64,000 bases of DNA from positions 26,016 through 90,015 of the forward strand of contig JALNQF010000178.1 of NCBI GenBank assembly GCA_028456385.1, written 5' to 3'. The DNA comes from Ophiosphaerella korrae. Taxonomy: Eukaryota; Ascomycota; Dothideomycetes; Pleosporales; Phaeosphaeriaceae. Below the pieces are notes generated by a model, which saw nothing but the letters and a program-made list of their open reading frames with translations, ran no database searches and was not told the DNA's origin. Below, piece after piece: positions 35,828-46,009 of the stretch. Within the stretch, counting starts at the first letter, position 1; the number at the start of each line of letters is the position of its first letter. A program made the position numbers and the translations under genes.

Positions 35828-38335
35828 ATGAAGTGGTCGCCCAGGGACAGGAAGGAGCTTCGCCTTCCACCAGCCACAGACCCCGCGCCCAACCAACTTC
35901 TAAGGGTTGGTACGACAAGCGGTGGCGCACCGCCTACCCCAATGCAGTCTCCAACAACGTACACATACACGGGAAATCGAGCAGATGACGACTTGAAGAA
36001 CGTTTACGGCAACGTCTGTGGTGACGTGCATGTACCGGAGAGATTTAGCGGGATTAATAAATGCATCCAAGAACTGCGAGTCACAGATCCTCACTACGAC
36101 CGGGCCAGGATCGAAGCCGACAAGGACAGGCTACGCAAAGACTGCTATTTCTAGATTTTGAATGACAGCAACTATCAGCGATGGAGGACACACAGTGACT
36201 CGAGGCTGCTGTGGATTAAGGGAGGTCCGGGCAAGGGCAAGACGATGATGTTAATGGGGGTTGCTGAGCTGTCACAAGAAATCCGGGCTGAGCGATCTAG
36301 TAGAAGTGTGGGCCGAGTCGACGTCCACACTTGTAGCTTACTTCTTCTGCCAGATCACGCGGCCAGAACTCAACAACACGGTGTCTGTCCTTCGTGGACT
36401 TGTATACATGCTCATCACGTAAAGAAAGCAACTCAAGCGATATGTTCAAAACCGATACAAGGCAGCAGCTCGCAAGCTGTTCGAAGGACCAAATTCCATC
36501 TACGCGTTGAAAGAAATACTTTCTGACATGCTCAACGACGCCTCTTTGTCCATGACTTACCTTTTAGTTGACGGATTGGATGAGTGCGCCACAGATATGT
36601 GTAATCTTCTGCAGGTTATAACCGATGACAGACTTGTCCAACAGTCGAGGGTCAAGTGGCTAGTCGCGAGCCGTCATTCACCAGAGATTGAGCAATATCT
36701 ATGCCCTAGCATAGCGGGCATCACGGTTAGCCTTGATGTCAATACTAGTCCAATATCGAAAGCCGTAGCAACATTTGCCGATATAAAGGTGCAGTGACTA
36801 GCGGCTATGCAGAAATACGACAATGAGACAAAAGCAGAAGTTCTATGGCTACTCCAAGATAAGGCAGAGGGCACATTTCTGTGGGTGCCTTTGGTGTGCA
36901 AGGAGTTGGAGAGCATTGATCGATATCGTACTCGAGAGGTATTGCGAGAAATGCCGCCTGGGCTCGACCCGCTGTACGCGCGCATGGTTGGACAGATCTT
37001 GAAACAGAAAACTGCACAAACAGCACAATTTCGCAGAGATATAATCCAGGCTGTCATAATCGCTTATCGGCCATTGAAGCTGAATGAGGTGGCTGCAGTT
37101 GTAGGTCTACCCAAAACCCATATTCGGGACATGCAAGACGTTATTGATCTTATCGGCTGCTGTGGCTCATTTCTCGCAATTTGTAACAACACTTTATTTT
37201 TCATTCATTTGCCAGCTAAGGACTATTTTGCAGCTGGTAGAGGCCAAGACTTGCTAAGTGGAACAATAATCGAGAAACATGGACGAACGACCCATCGCCT
37301 ACTAGATGAATGTATAGCATGTTGAGAAGAGACATATGCAACTTACAGAATCCAGAGACATCCATAGATGACGCAGTGGATTGTGTTGAGCATAGCGATC
37401 TTCCTCAGATTGCATATGCATGCGAGTACTGGTTTCATCATCTTTGAGATACGTGTGAAAGAAGAGTCTGAAAGTATCGTATCCGACAATGGCAAAGTCC
37501 ACAACTTCCTATAGAAGCATTTTAATCACTGGCTGGAAGCAATGAGCTTATTGCAGAAGATTCCCGAGACATTCGTGTGTTCTGGGGTTTGCAAGCAATG
37601 ATATCATGTGTAAGTAGGAAACTCATGATAGGTCAACGTGGCGACTAAATCAATCCAGCGCAGTAACTGCGTCATACTATGCGAATGGGTAAGGGATGCA
37701 CTGTTGCTCGTAGCAAGCGAGTATGCCATGATACAGTACACGCCTTTGCAGGTGTATGCTGGTGTACTCCTTGGACCAGAGCAGAACTCCGTCCGGCAAA
37801 AACTTTTTCTGTCAATGCTGGAGGAAGTAAAAGGTCCTGTACACCTTCGACAACCACCGTGTGCACAAACCCTTGAAGTCTCGCCAGCAGGAGATCACCT
37901 TGTATCGGTTTCCGTAGATCAGGCCCTGAAGGTGTGGACTATGAAGACTGGGCAACTGCTGCTCCATCTCAATGGTCGTCGAAAACGCAAGGTGTGTATT
38001 GCCTTCTCACCACTAGGTAATCAACTAGCATCGACTCACGGAGGTATGAACGTGTGGTTATGGGATTTGACGACAGAACAACCTTCGCACATGCTTATTG
38101 GTCATGGAGACTTGGTGACCCAAGTAGTATAATATCGGTTTCCCGGGATAAGGAATTGGGGGTGTGGAATTCAAAGACGGGAGAGCCTCTACACACATTC
38201 CAGTATCTTGACAGAGTGGATCATGGCATGGTATTCTCGCTAGCAGGAAATCATATATTATCATTATCTTCAGATGGTACATATAGGATATGGGATTTGA
38301 AGACAGGACTACTCTGGTATAGGCTTATATCTTAG
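35828..38335 (+). pseudogene. Broken NACHT-WD40 NLR with an N-terminal amyloid motif
   Basis: Starting near ATG 35828 (MKWSPRDRKE), a Pro-rich stretch is followed by the motif YTYTGNRADDDLKNVYGN (35960-36013), then CIQELRVTDPHYDRARIE, the standard lead-in to a fungal NACHT domain. Walker A is GGPGKGKT (about 36225-36250). Walker B reads YLLVDGLDEC (36558-36590). The helical region (GTFLWVPLVCKELESI; MPPGLDPLYARMV) and the post-NACHT block (PLKLNEVAAVVGL) follow. From about 37740, PLQVYAGVLL leads into WD40 repeats ending in IWDLKTG-type strands. Inactivating changes: TAG at 36152 in place of an expected Trp, a frame change near 36300, a stop near 36420 in place of Gln, TGA near 36796, a frame change near 37320, and TAG near 37516. 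It cannot give a full protein. Confidence 0.8.
35960..36013 (+). other. Amyloid motif before the NACHT domain of the broken NLR
   Basis: Encodes YTYTGNRADDDLKNVYGN, which aligns gap-free with the two effector repeats (shared Asn, Ala +2, Asp/Gly +4 and +5, Gly +11). One copy in the NLR and two in the adjacent effector is the stoichiometry seen in HET-S/NWD2-type pairs. Confidence 0.6.
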
Positions 38336-38650
38336 CTATGTTGTGTAACAAGTCACAATTTCCTTGCCCCTTCGCTAGCTGTAATAGAACAGTGTTTCCA
38401 GCGAAGCTGTATAGCTCGCCATCCTAGATTTAGGGTCGGACGTAGTGCGGATGCTTGGAATACAGCTCCTTCAGGTGTATCTGTGGCAGCAAATGTGCGG
38501 GGAATTCTACCCAGTGTAGTACGGGCGATAGAGGCCACACAACGGAGGCGCCTTCTCTTGGATCTCTGTTCCTTAGAGCCCAAAACTGCTCTTGGGAACT
38601 GCTGCCAAAGGCTAGCTATTGGCTCGTTTCCAGTCACTATTTTGGTGAAG

Positions 38651-38681
<31 letters not shown>

Positions 38682-39090
38682 ATATATATATATATGAGCG
38701 ATTCGGCATTTCTAATTCATCTTGGGCTTGTTTGTCGGCTTCTTATCCCTTCCAGGGATTATTTGACGCCATGCTGTCGTCAGTTAAATTATATAAAATT
38801 GACACTGTCAACATGAACGAGCTTCATTGTAGTCAGCATAACCGTATACACTAAAGAGCTAAGTGACGTAGACATCAGGCATATCTGTTCGGCAAGCCAG
38901 TCTCAAAAGCCCATACCACGAGCCCAGAACAACAACAACAACAACAATGCTTCTTTGGGTCAATGCCCATACATATATTTGCTTTGTCATTTGCGCATTG
39001 CAAAATCATCACCCAAAACCCCCTGGGCCTCAATGTCAACAACACGCTTACGGGCGCCGACCCGCAGCGCCCCCACACCTCCACTCCCTC
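38336..39090. other. Intergenic region with homopolymer and microsatellites
   Basis: Contains a run of 27 T (38651-38677) followed by AAA and a TA repeat to about 38695, and an AAC repeat near 38930-38946. No gene supported; the WD40 remnant may extend a little past 38336. Confidence 0.5.
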
Positions 39091-41298
39091 CTAAACAGTC
39101 ACATACTCCATCACAGTCGACGTAACATACCTCGTCTGCGGCCCCACCGGCGTTGGCTTCGGGGCCTCACCACCTCCAGGATTTAGCGTCACACTGCCCA
39201 TGGACATCGACGTTGCTACGGGCCTTGCACTCGACGCCCCACTCCGCGAAGCACTCGCGCGCGCACTAGATGAAACACTCACATTTACGCTCGCGCTCCC
39301 ATTCCTCCACTCAAACTCGCCCTTTTCCTTATCAAACACCCCATGCACCACGCCCGTCTCATTCGTCCCCCCCACACCCGGCCCATCATAAACCGGCGGA
39401 TTCCCATCAATCTCCTCCCGATACTCGACGTCGCCAATCCACTCGGGCACCTGTGTATCCGACTTGGGCACACTCACCGGCACGCTGAACACGGTGACGT
39501 TGAGACCCGCGGGCGGGTCGTTGCGCGGAATCTCAGTAAAATCTAGGGCCTGGATGCGCCAGGAGAAATTCTCCTTTAGGTATGCCGCTACGTCGGACTT
39601 TGCTAGCGATGGTAGGGCGCCGGTGGCGTGTAGCTGGGCGAGACGCGCGGTGAGGGATATGCTGCCTGTGACGATGGTGTCTGATTTCATGCGGGGCGAG
39701 GACATAGAGGCGAGTTGGCCGACGTATGTTTCGGCGATGGGCCAATTCTTTGGGTCTTTAGGGGGCGCGCCGAGGAAGGCGCGGACGGCGTAGGATACCT
39801 TGATGTCGGTGGGCATGTTGACCTCGCAGAGCCAGTCGGTCGCTTGGGTGGTTTTGTTGGAGCCGGGACCGGGGGTGGGGGTGGTGGCGTTGAGGCCTTG
39901 TGTGGCGGGCTTGTACAGCTTGTTGAGGGTGGCGGTGAAGGAGTCGTTGGAGGGGTTGGGTAGGAGCTCTGGGTAGGTGTAGCCGAAGGAGGACCAGTTG
40001 CGGGAGGTGGCGGAGGTCCACATGTGGCCGTCGGCGTTCATGTGGAAGGGGGTAAGGGGCGAGTCGGCGGTTTGGGCGCTGCCTTTGGCGATGGTGAAGG
40101 TTCCCATGGCTTGGCTAGCAGATTCAACCCAGGTGTCTGGGTAACGATACTGGTATAGGGCGATGATTCGGTCAATGTTGCTAGATAAAGTTAGCATATT
40201 ATTGAATATTAGGTTCGCACCACCCACCAATGATGAAGCCAGAAAAGCGGATCAAAAGCAGAGACCTCGACGATACCCATGTGGCCCAACCCAAAAACGT
40301 TGTGAATACCATCGTGAAGCGTCTCAAAATTACCAATAGACCCGCCATTGGCTTTATTGCTGACCTGGTTGAATGGCTGGTAGGTGGTGAGTAGCTTGTA
40401 AAGCATGTCCCGAAGATTCGGCTGTTGTTTGGTAACGCGAGCGTTGACATCGTCGTCGCGACTTGTAGCATTGATGGCAAATCCATCTAGTGGGTAACGG
40501 ATAGTGTGGTTCCAGTTCTTGAACTGAAACTCGCTCTGCAAATCATTAGTCTCTGCAACTTGCATACTAAGAACCTAAACATACCAAGGGAGCAAAGTCA
40601 TCGTACTTCAAGGGATGGAAGTTGTATCGATACAACGGGTTGTTAACTTGACCAGTAGTTCCATTCGGGAAAGTGAGCGTCACAACCGGACGTCGAAGGC
40701 TGCCGGGTATAGAACCTTGGTCGTTTGGAGGATCAACTGCCCAATCCCAGTACGGAAGTCGGACTTTATGTGCGACTTGCATAGCTTTGTCTCTTGCGCC
40801 ACCCTCAGGATACTCGTTTGCAATATCCACAGCTCGATCATGAAGAATTTGTTCAAAAAGGGCAAGGTATGGTCGATGCCACGGTCCAAACAAACTGCTT
40901 TGATGAGGACAATAGCCCATGACGCCTGTATCGCTTTGCCCACCCACACGATCCCATTTGTTAAACGGAGCGCCGTGGATTCCTAACCTGTCTTAGAGGA
41001 CGAATTCAACTCACGGAGAATACATACCAGCAATCTGATAATACGAGATCTTCTCGTTCTGATCCATGGCCTGAAATCTCGCCAAGGCTAGCAAAAACAT
41101 ATTCCATGTCTCCGTGTCTTTTTCAAGTTCACGGAGATCCTGTCGAGCATGTACACCCGTGCCTTGCACCCCAACAACGCTGAAGAAGCTGTCATCCGCC
41201 TTGGCAACTCCGCAAGACGGGCCAGACGACGCGGCTAGTGCAGTTCCTAAGAACGAAAGTGAAGTCGTAAGGCTTATGAAGAAAAAGAAGAACTTCAT
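39091..41298 (-). CDS. Secreted tyrosinase (type 3 copper monooxygenase)
   Basis: Minus-strand exons 41298-41028, 40982-40585, 40535-40228 and 40180-39091 give 688 residues. A signal peptide is clear (MKFFFFFISLTTSLSFLGTA). Copper-A ligands: His in IHGAPFNKWDRVGG and the two His of YCPHQSSLFGPWHRPYLALF. Copper-B ligands: HDGIHNVFG and DPLFWLHHCNIDRI, the latter created by the third splice. The C-terminal 300 residues form the usual tyrosinase extension, with many N-x-S/T sites and a Ser/Ala-rich stretch before a hydrophobic end (STVMEYVTV). The enzyme oxidises phenols to quinones, for melanin or phenol metabolism. No melanin cluster genes are next to it. No defect seen. Confidence 0.95.
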
Positions 41299-42266
41299 CG
41301 TGGCCGGCCAAAAAAAAAAGAGTGAAATGGCCCGTCAAGAGCCGAAAGGAACGAACGTGCAAATGCAACGAAGAAAAGAATGAACGGCCGGTGCCCGGTC
41401 TGGAGGAGCTGCAGGTTGGGGTGCAGGAGGGCGGCTTGGTGGCGAGCTCCATTGAGATATTTATGAATTCGTCGGTGGAATGAGTGTCCAGGTCCTTGCC
41501 CCGCTGTGGACGTGTGAGGTCATGCCAGGCTGTGCCGTACGCCTTCATGCAACCTCGCCAGCCAGACAGAGGACCACCAATGTTTCTTGATGTATCCCTG
41601 TATGCCGTTAGGCGTCCGAAACATGTTCCGTTTCCTCGCATGAAGTGGGGCTGGAGTATAATGAGATGTGGTGGAGGACTAATCAGGGGAGGGGAAATCT
41701 ACCGGTATACCGAGACTTGTAGAAGTAATCGAAATGAGAAAAACAATGGTCAATTTGAAATATCTCTAAAGCAACACTACAGAAACCGCTTGACGTGAAA
41801 GGTACCATCGAGGATAAAAGTTGTCGACTTGGATGCAGAGCAAGGCCATGAACGCTCTCTACATCACGCATTAAACAGTACGTCAGCAGAAGCGGTCCAG
41901 ATCACTACATTTGACTCTTGCATAGGCACTGGGTAATGGTATTGCTTAGTTGTGAGATAGCAGGGCGAGCGCACGGGCCGATGCAGATGGTGCGACAGGG
42001 CCAACAGCAAATAAACGAGCCACTGAAATTTCCTGCAGAACAGAATTGGTCAGCGTAGACCACTCACAGGGCGTGTACCCAATCGGTGTATGGCAAATGC
42101 TGGCCTGGTAGAAACCGTACCTGGCGAACAGCAGGCTCGGTAAATGCGATATATGCCGATGATGATCGACCCACCCGAGGTGGGGTGGCTGTGCATACTA
42201 CCAAGATGATGCGTACACTCATCCCCGTTGAAACTCTCTCGGCCTACATTTCACGCTGCTATTGCT
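41299..42266. other. Intergenic region
   Basis: Tyrosinase promoter (minus) and 3' flank of the OB-fold gene. No gene supported. Confidence 0.4.
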
Positions 42267-43523
42267 TTATATAGCTTCCAAAGTATCTGGCGGCAGATAT
42301 TCTTCGTGAAACGAACTGGTGTGTTTCCTCTCTAGTTCACTTCCAGATGTCTTTCGCTTCCTTGTGCCTCCATGAGAAGCGGCAACATGGACGCTCGCCC
42401 ATCTCTTAACCCTGGTAAATGATTCGATTACCGTTGCCGGTAGTCCGCTAAACTGTCTGATTGAACCACCTGTGCTCTTCATCATGACATCGATTGTGGT
42501 TCTCGCTCGTGTGATGGCCGGGTGCAAAGACTGGCCATATACAGTGTTGCGAAAGGATGTGAGGGCAACATTGCGTAGGAGCAAAATGTCCCCGATTTTG
42601 ATCTGCTCTAAAGTTTGGAGTAGGTGGTCTTGCATGCTGGCTCGCTCGCTGTTGGAATCGCGAGCCGGGCGTATCCAGAAAGTAACTTTGAAGGCCGATT
42701 GGGTGTCATCGGCCACGGTGATGTCGAAGAGGTTCATTCTATGTCCGCCTTTTCGAAGTGAGACTTCTCGGCGCTCCGGATGGGCTATGACGATACAAAT
42801 CGTATTTATGGTTGGCGTTTGGGGATGAATTGCTTGGAGGTGCTGTGCACTTGGTAGAGAGCCAAGCGGTGCAATAGCTATCTTTGGGGGTACCTCCAGA
42901 ATCAAGGTTGGATCAGCTATCTTGCTGGGACTGCTCAGCTCTGATGCAGTGGCGCCAAACGAAGTAGTTGCAAAGGACGAGGACGACACCGTTTGGTCAG
43001 CACCCGCATCCTGCATGACCTGCGACGAAAGCAGAGTATCATGGAAGATGAACGAATGCTGTACAAATTCATCTGCAGCGACAGATTGCTCGTCTGCAGC
43101 CATGGCACTCAGACCAAGAAACGTCGAAGTCTGCTCAATATGCGGTATCGATATCGATAAATCTACGCCGCTGAGATGTCTGTCATCCTGTGGAAGGCAG
43201 GGCTGCGACCACCCAGTGTGCAGCTGCGCATCTTTAGCCGCAAGACGCCGCCACTTGGGCGCCGTTACATCCTCGTCCGGCTGTGTAGATTCGGTATAGA
43301 CGGTGAAAGAGCACTCCTCAGGGGCAAGAAGAGCATGCTCGTCAAAGTCCAGGTGATGAGGCAAAGGGGCTCCATTAAACGTCTTGAGGCCCATGGGCCA
43401 CCAGAGTGCGCTCGGAATATCCTTTGGAGGAAGTGTAGTCAGCGCCAGTCCACGCTGGGCAGCAACGTGGTAGCGGTCTGTGGACTCGGAGATCAAGGAG
43501 CAAGCGCAGATCACCCAGGGCAA
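42267..43523 (-). CDS. Uncharacterised protein with an OB-fold-like domain
   Basis: A long minus-strand frame of about 418 codons, with no ATG at its head. The first in-frame ATG is at 43394, but coding-looking residues (LALTTLPPKDIPSALWWPMG) lie upstream, so a short first exon is probably missing. Residues 235-360 look like a single-strand nucleic-acid-binding OB fold: TICIVIAHPERREVSLRKGG, FDITVADDTQSAFKVTFWIR, KIGDILLLRNVALTSFRNTV. A basic tail (RKRKTSGSELERK) follows. The N-terminal half is acidic and Ser-rich. I do not recognise the orthologue; single-stranded DNA, telomere or RNA binding are all possible. It shares a 276-base divergent promoter with the Aim32-like gene. Confidence 0.6.
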   Translation of the reverse strand: MPWVICACSLISESTDRYHVAAQRGLALTTLPPKDIPSALWWPMGLKTFNGAPLPHHLDFDEHALLAPEECSFTVYTESTQPDEDVTAPKWRRLAAKDAQLHTGWSQPCLPQDDRHLSGVDLSISIPHIEQTSTFLGLSAMAADEQSVAADEFVQHSFIFHDTLLSSQVMQDAGADQTVSSSSFATTSFGATASELSSPSKIADPTLILEVPPKIAIAPLGSLPSAQHLQAIHPQTPTINTICIVIAHPERREVSLRKGGHRMNLFDITVADDTQSAFKVTFWIRPARDSNSERASMQDHLLQTLEQIKIGDILLLRNVALTSFRNTVYGQSLHPAITRARTTIDVMMKSTGGSIRQFSGLPATVIESFTRVKRWASVHVAASHGGTRKRKTSGSELERKHTSSFHEEYLPPDTLEAI

Positions 43524-43799
43524 GTCCGAGCAGGCTCGTCCGGCTCTCGCGTATCGCCGAAGGCATCAGCGCAACATACAAAAAGGAGCAATTACCGAAA
43601 GATTTGAGCCAAAACCACTAGCTTCCACCCGCACCTATTCACACAGCGAGCCGAGTATCTGTCAGCGAGGGTGCCGGAAGAGAGTACAGCCCGACACGAC
43701 GTGAGGTAAGCTGGATCGGCATCGCGCCCACATTCCGCGCCGAGATTGGCGATCTAATCAGCACATCTGATAATAAAAAAAAGACGCGACCGCACCTAG

Positions 43800-45038
43800 A
43801 TGGCGACTACAAAAGCGCAGAGCCGGCCGCTCAACGCATACCGGGTGCCGGCCATGTTGAAAAACTTTGGATACAAGCTGTCGTCGGCGCTCTCCTCGGC
43901 GTCGACATCGACGTCCGAATTGCCCACGCCAAGCAAAGATGGGGAATTCGTGAGGGCGGCCAGGACGGAGCATTTGTTTCCTAGCACCGACCCCGCCGTC
44001 GATGGGGACGACTGTCTGCATGACTGCTCGAGCTGCAGCGTCAAGTACCCGCGCAGATTCGACATCGACCAGACGGAGGAGTTGTACGGGCACGTCAAGG
44101 GATGGAACACGCACCTGCTCGTTGCCACGGGGAAAACGGACTGGGTGCGCGATGTAGCGGATGAAAAGGGCAGCATCATGGAAGCCGTGGACAAGGGGAG
44201 CACCCGGCCGACCAACGGCGTACGTATGCATGCACTGCATACCGCATGTTTTTTTTTTTTTTTTTTTTTTTGCTTTTTGGTTTTTTTGGGGGGAGGGGGG
44301 ATTTATTTATGTACTGACTGAGCGCAGAAACTCATGCTCTCCGCCTCCAACATCCCCGTCCCAGACCACTCCGACCACACCACATCCGTCCTCCTCCTCC
44401 CCGCCTGGGTCTTCATCGACAACGTCACGCCCGCCAACACCGCCTCCCTCATCACGCACTACATCAACCCAGCCCCAACAAACACCTCGCCCCTCCCGCC
44501 ACCATCATCCCTCCCTCCGCCACCCCCGGAAAACATCTCACCCGGCGGCGGCGGCGCCGCAGACCTGCGTGCCCGCCCCTGCCCCCACAAATACCTCATC
44601 CTCATGTGCTCGCAGAAAACCCGCGACGCCCGCTGCGGCCAGTCTGCACCCTTGCTGCGCCGCGAATTCGAGCGCATCCTACGGCCCCTCGGGCTCTACC
44701 GCGACCTGCACGACGAGCGGCCGGGCGGCGTCGGCATATACTTCATCAGCCACGTGGGCGGGCACAAGTTCTCTGCAAACGTGATGATATACCGACACTC
44801 GAGCGCGGTAGGGGGGCAGGATCAGCGGCGGGAGGAAGCGGAGGCGAACGGCGAGGTGGTGCTGGATGTGGATAAAGAAGGGGGAGGGCAGGCGGCGCAG
44901 TGCATTTGGCTGGGGCGCGTGCGGCCGGAGGATTGCGAGAATATTGTGCGGTATACCGTGTTGGGGGGGAAGGTTGTGAAGCCGGCGAGGCAGTTGCGGG
45001 GCGGGTTTGATCGGGGGAGGGGGGTGGTGAGTTGGTAG
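43800..45038 (+). CDS. Aim32/sucrase-ferredoxin-like protein
   Basis: Exons 43800-44219 and 44328-45038 give 376 residues. A Ser/Thr-rich, basic N-terminus fits mitochondrial import. A Cys-rich segment (DCLHDCSSCSVKYPRRF) precedes a thioredoxin-like [2Fe-2S] ferredoxin domain with LMCSQKTRDARCGQSAPLLR and the conserved HVGGHKFSANVMIY. Yeast Aim32 is a mitochondrial iron-sulfur redox protein. The 108-base intron holds a run of about 23 T. A Pro-rich insert (residues about 180-200) follows the THYINP segment, and a Gly/Gln/Glu-rich insert lies after HSSAV. Complete as predicted. Confidence 0.85.
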
Positions 45039-45239
45039 CTGTGTGTGTGTGTGTGGTGTACGATATAAATATTGGCACAGACGCAACGGGATTGGATACG
45101 GAATAGACAATGTATGATCTATACTGCACAGTGTACATTTGTCACGTCGCCACCCAGGCGGATATTGCATCCCAACGCCGCACCCAACGCATGCTCCATG
45201 CAAACACAAATACCTCCCCCTCCCCCCCAACCTCGCACT

Positions 45240-45697
45240 CTACACAACAACCCCCTTCCCATCCGTCCCCACCCCAACACCCCCTTTCCCCTTCCCCTCC
45301 TCATCATCCTCCTCACCCCCCTCATAACTGCCCAAACTCTCCTCATCGCTACTATCCTCGATGCCCTCAAACATGCGCGCAAACCGCTGATGGCCCTCGC
45401 GCTCCTCCTGCTCCTGTGTCTTCTCCTCCAGATCGTCGTCTTGCTCGCGCATGGATTCGAGTTGCGCCTTGCGCTGCGCGAGGCGGAGCGCGAATTGGCG
45501 GCGCGCGCGCGACGGCGGGATTTGTAGGGGCGGCGGGACTTTGAGCTGTGAGGGGAAATGATTAGCAGGGTTGGGTGCATGGAGGGGTGAGATGAGATGA
45601 GATGAGATGGGGCGAGCGGAGGGGAGAACGAGATTGAGAAAGGGGGCACGGAAAGATGATCGTTTTTGACTTTGAATGGGCGATGAAGATCGGACAT
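45240..45697 (-). CDS. Small acidic protein, family not recognised
   Basis: Proposed exons 45697-45671 and 45545-45240 give 110 residues: MSDLHRPFK joined to LKVPPPLQIPPSRARRQFAL, then a charged coiled coil (RKAQLESMREQDDDLEEKTQ) and a Glu/Asp/Gly-rich tail (SSDEESLGSYEGGEEDDEEG). The second exon starts right after a good acceptor (CCCCTCACAG). The first exon is less certain. An A-rich tract just upstream (45711-45743) would be in the leader. It converges with the Aim32-like gene, 200 bases apart. Confidence 0.45.
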
Positions 45698-46009
45698 CAC
45701 CAAAGGAACCAAAAAAAAAACAAAAAAAAAACAAAAACAAAAACGGCGGACATAGAAAACGGATGCAATGCACGTTTCCTCGGGGAGAAACGCATATTAC
45801 TACATGAGTATCATACATCTAGACCGATGTATGCACACGAATAACATGAGGGAGGCCATGACGCGCCACACACGCACCACGCATCCCATCGCCAAAAGCT
45901 CCTGAGAACAAAAGCGAGAAGAGAAAAAATAGAGGAAAAAGAAACGCACCAAGCGCGCAAACAAGATCGTGTTGTGCTGTTGCGGGGAACCGGTGATATT
46001 TCGGGTATT

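Noticed and set aside
45072..45544. Overlapping 144-151-codon plus-strand Pro/His-rich frames
   Set aside because: Low-complexity antisense of the small acidic gene and its 3' flank.
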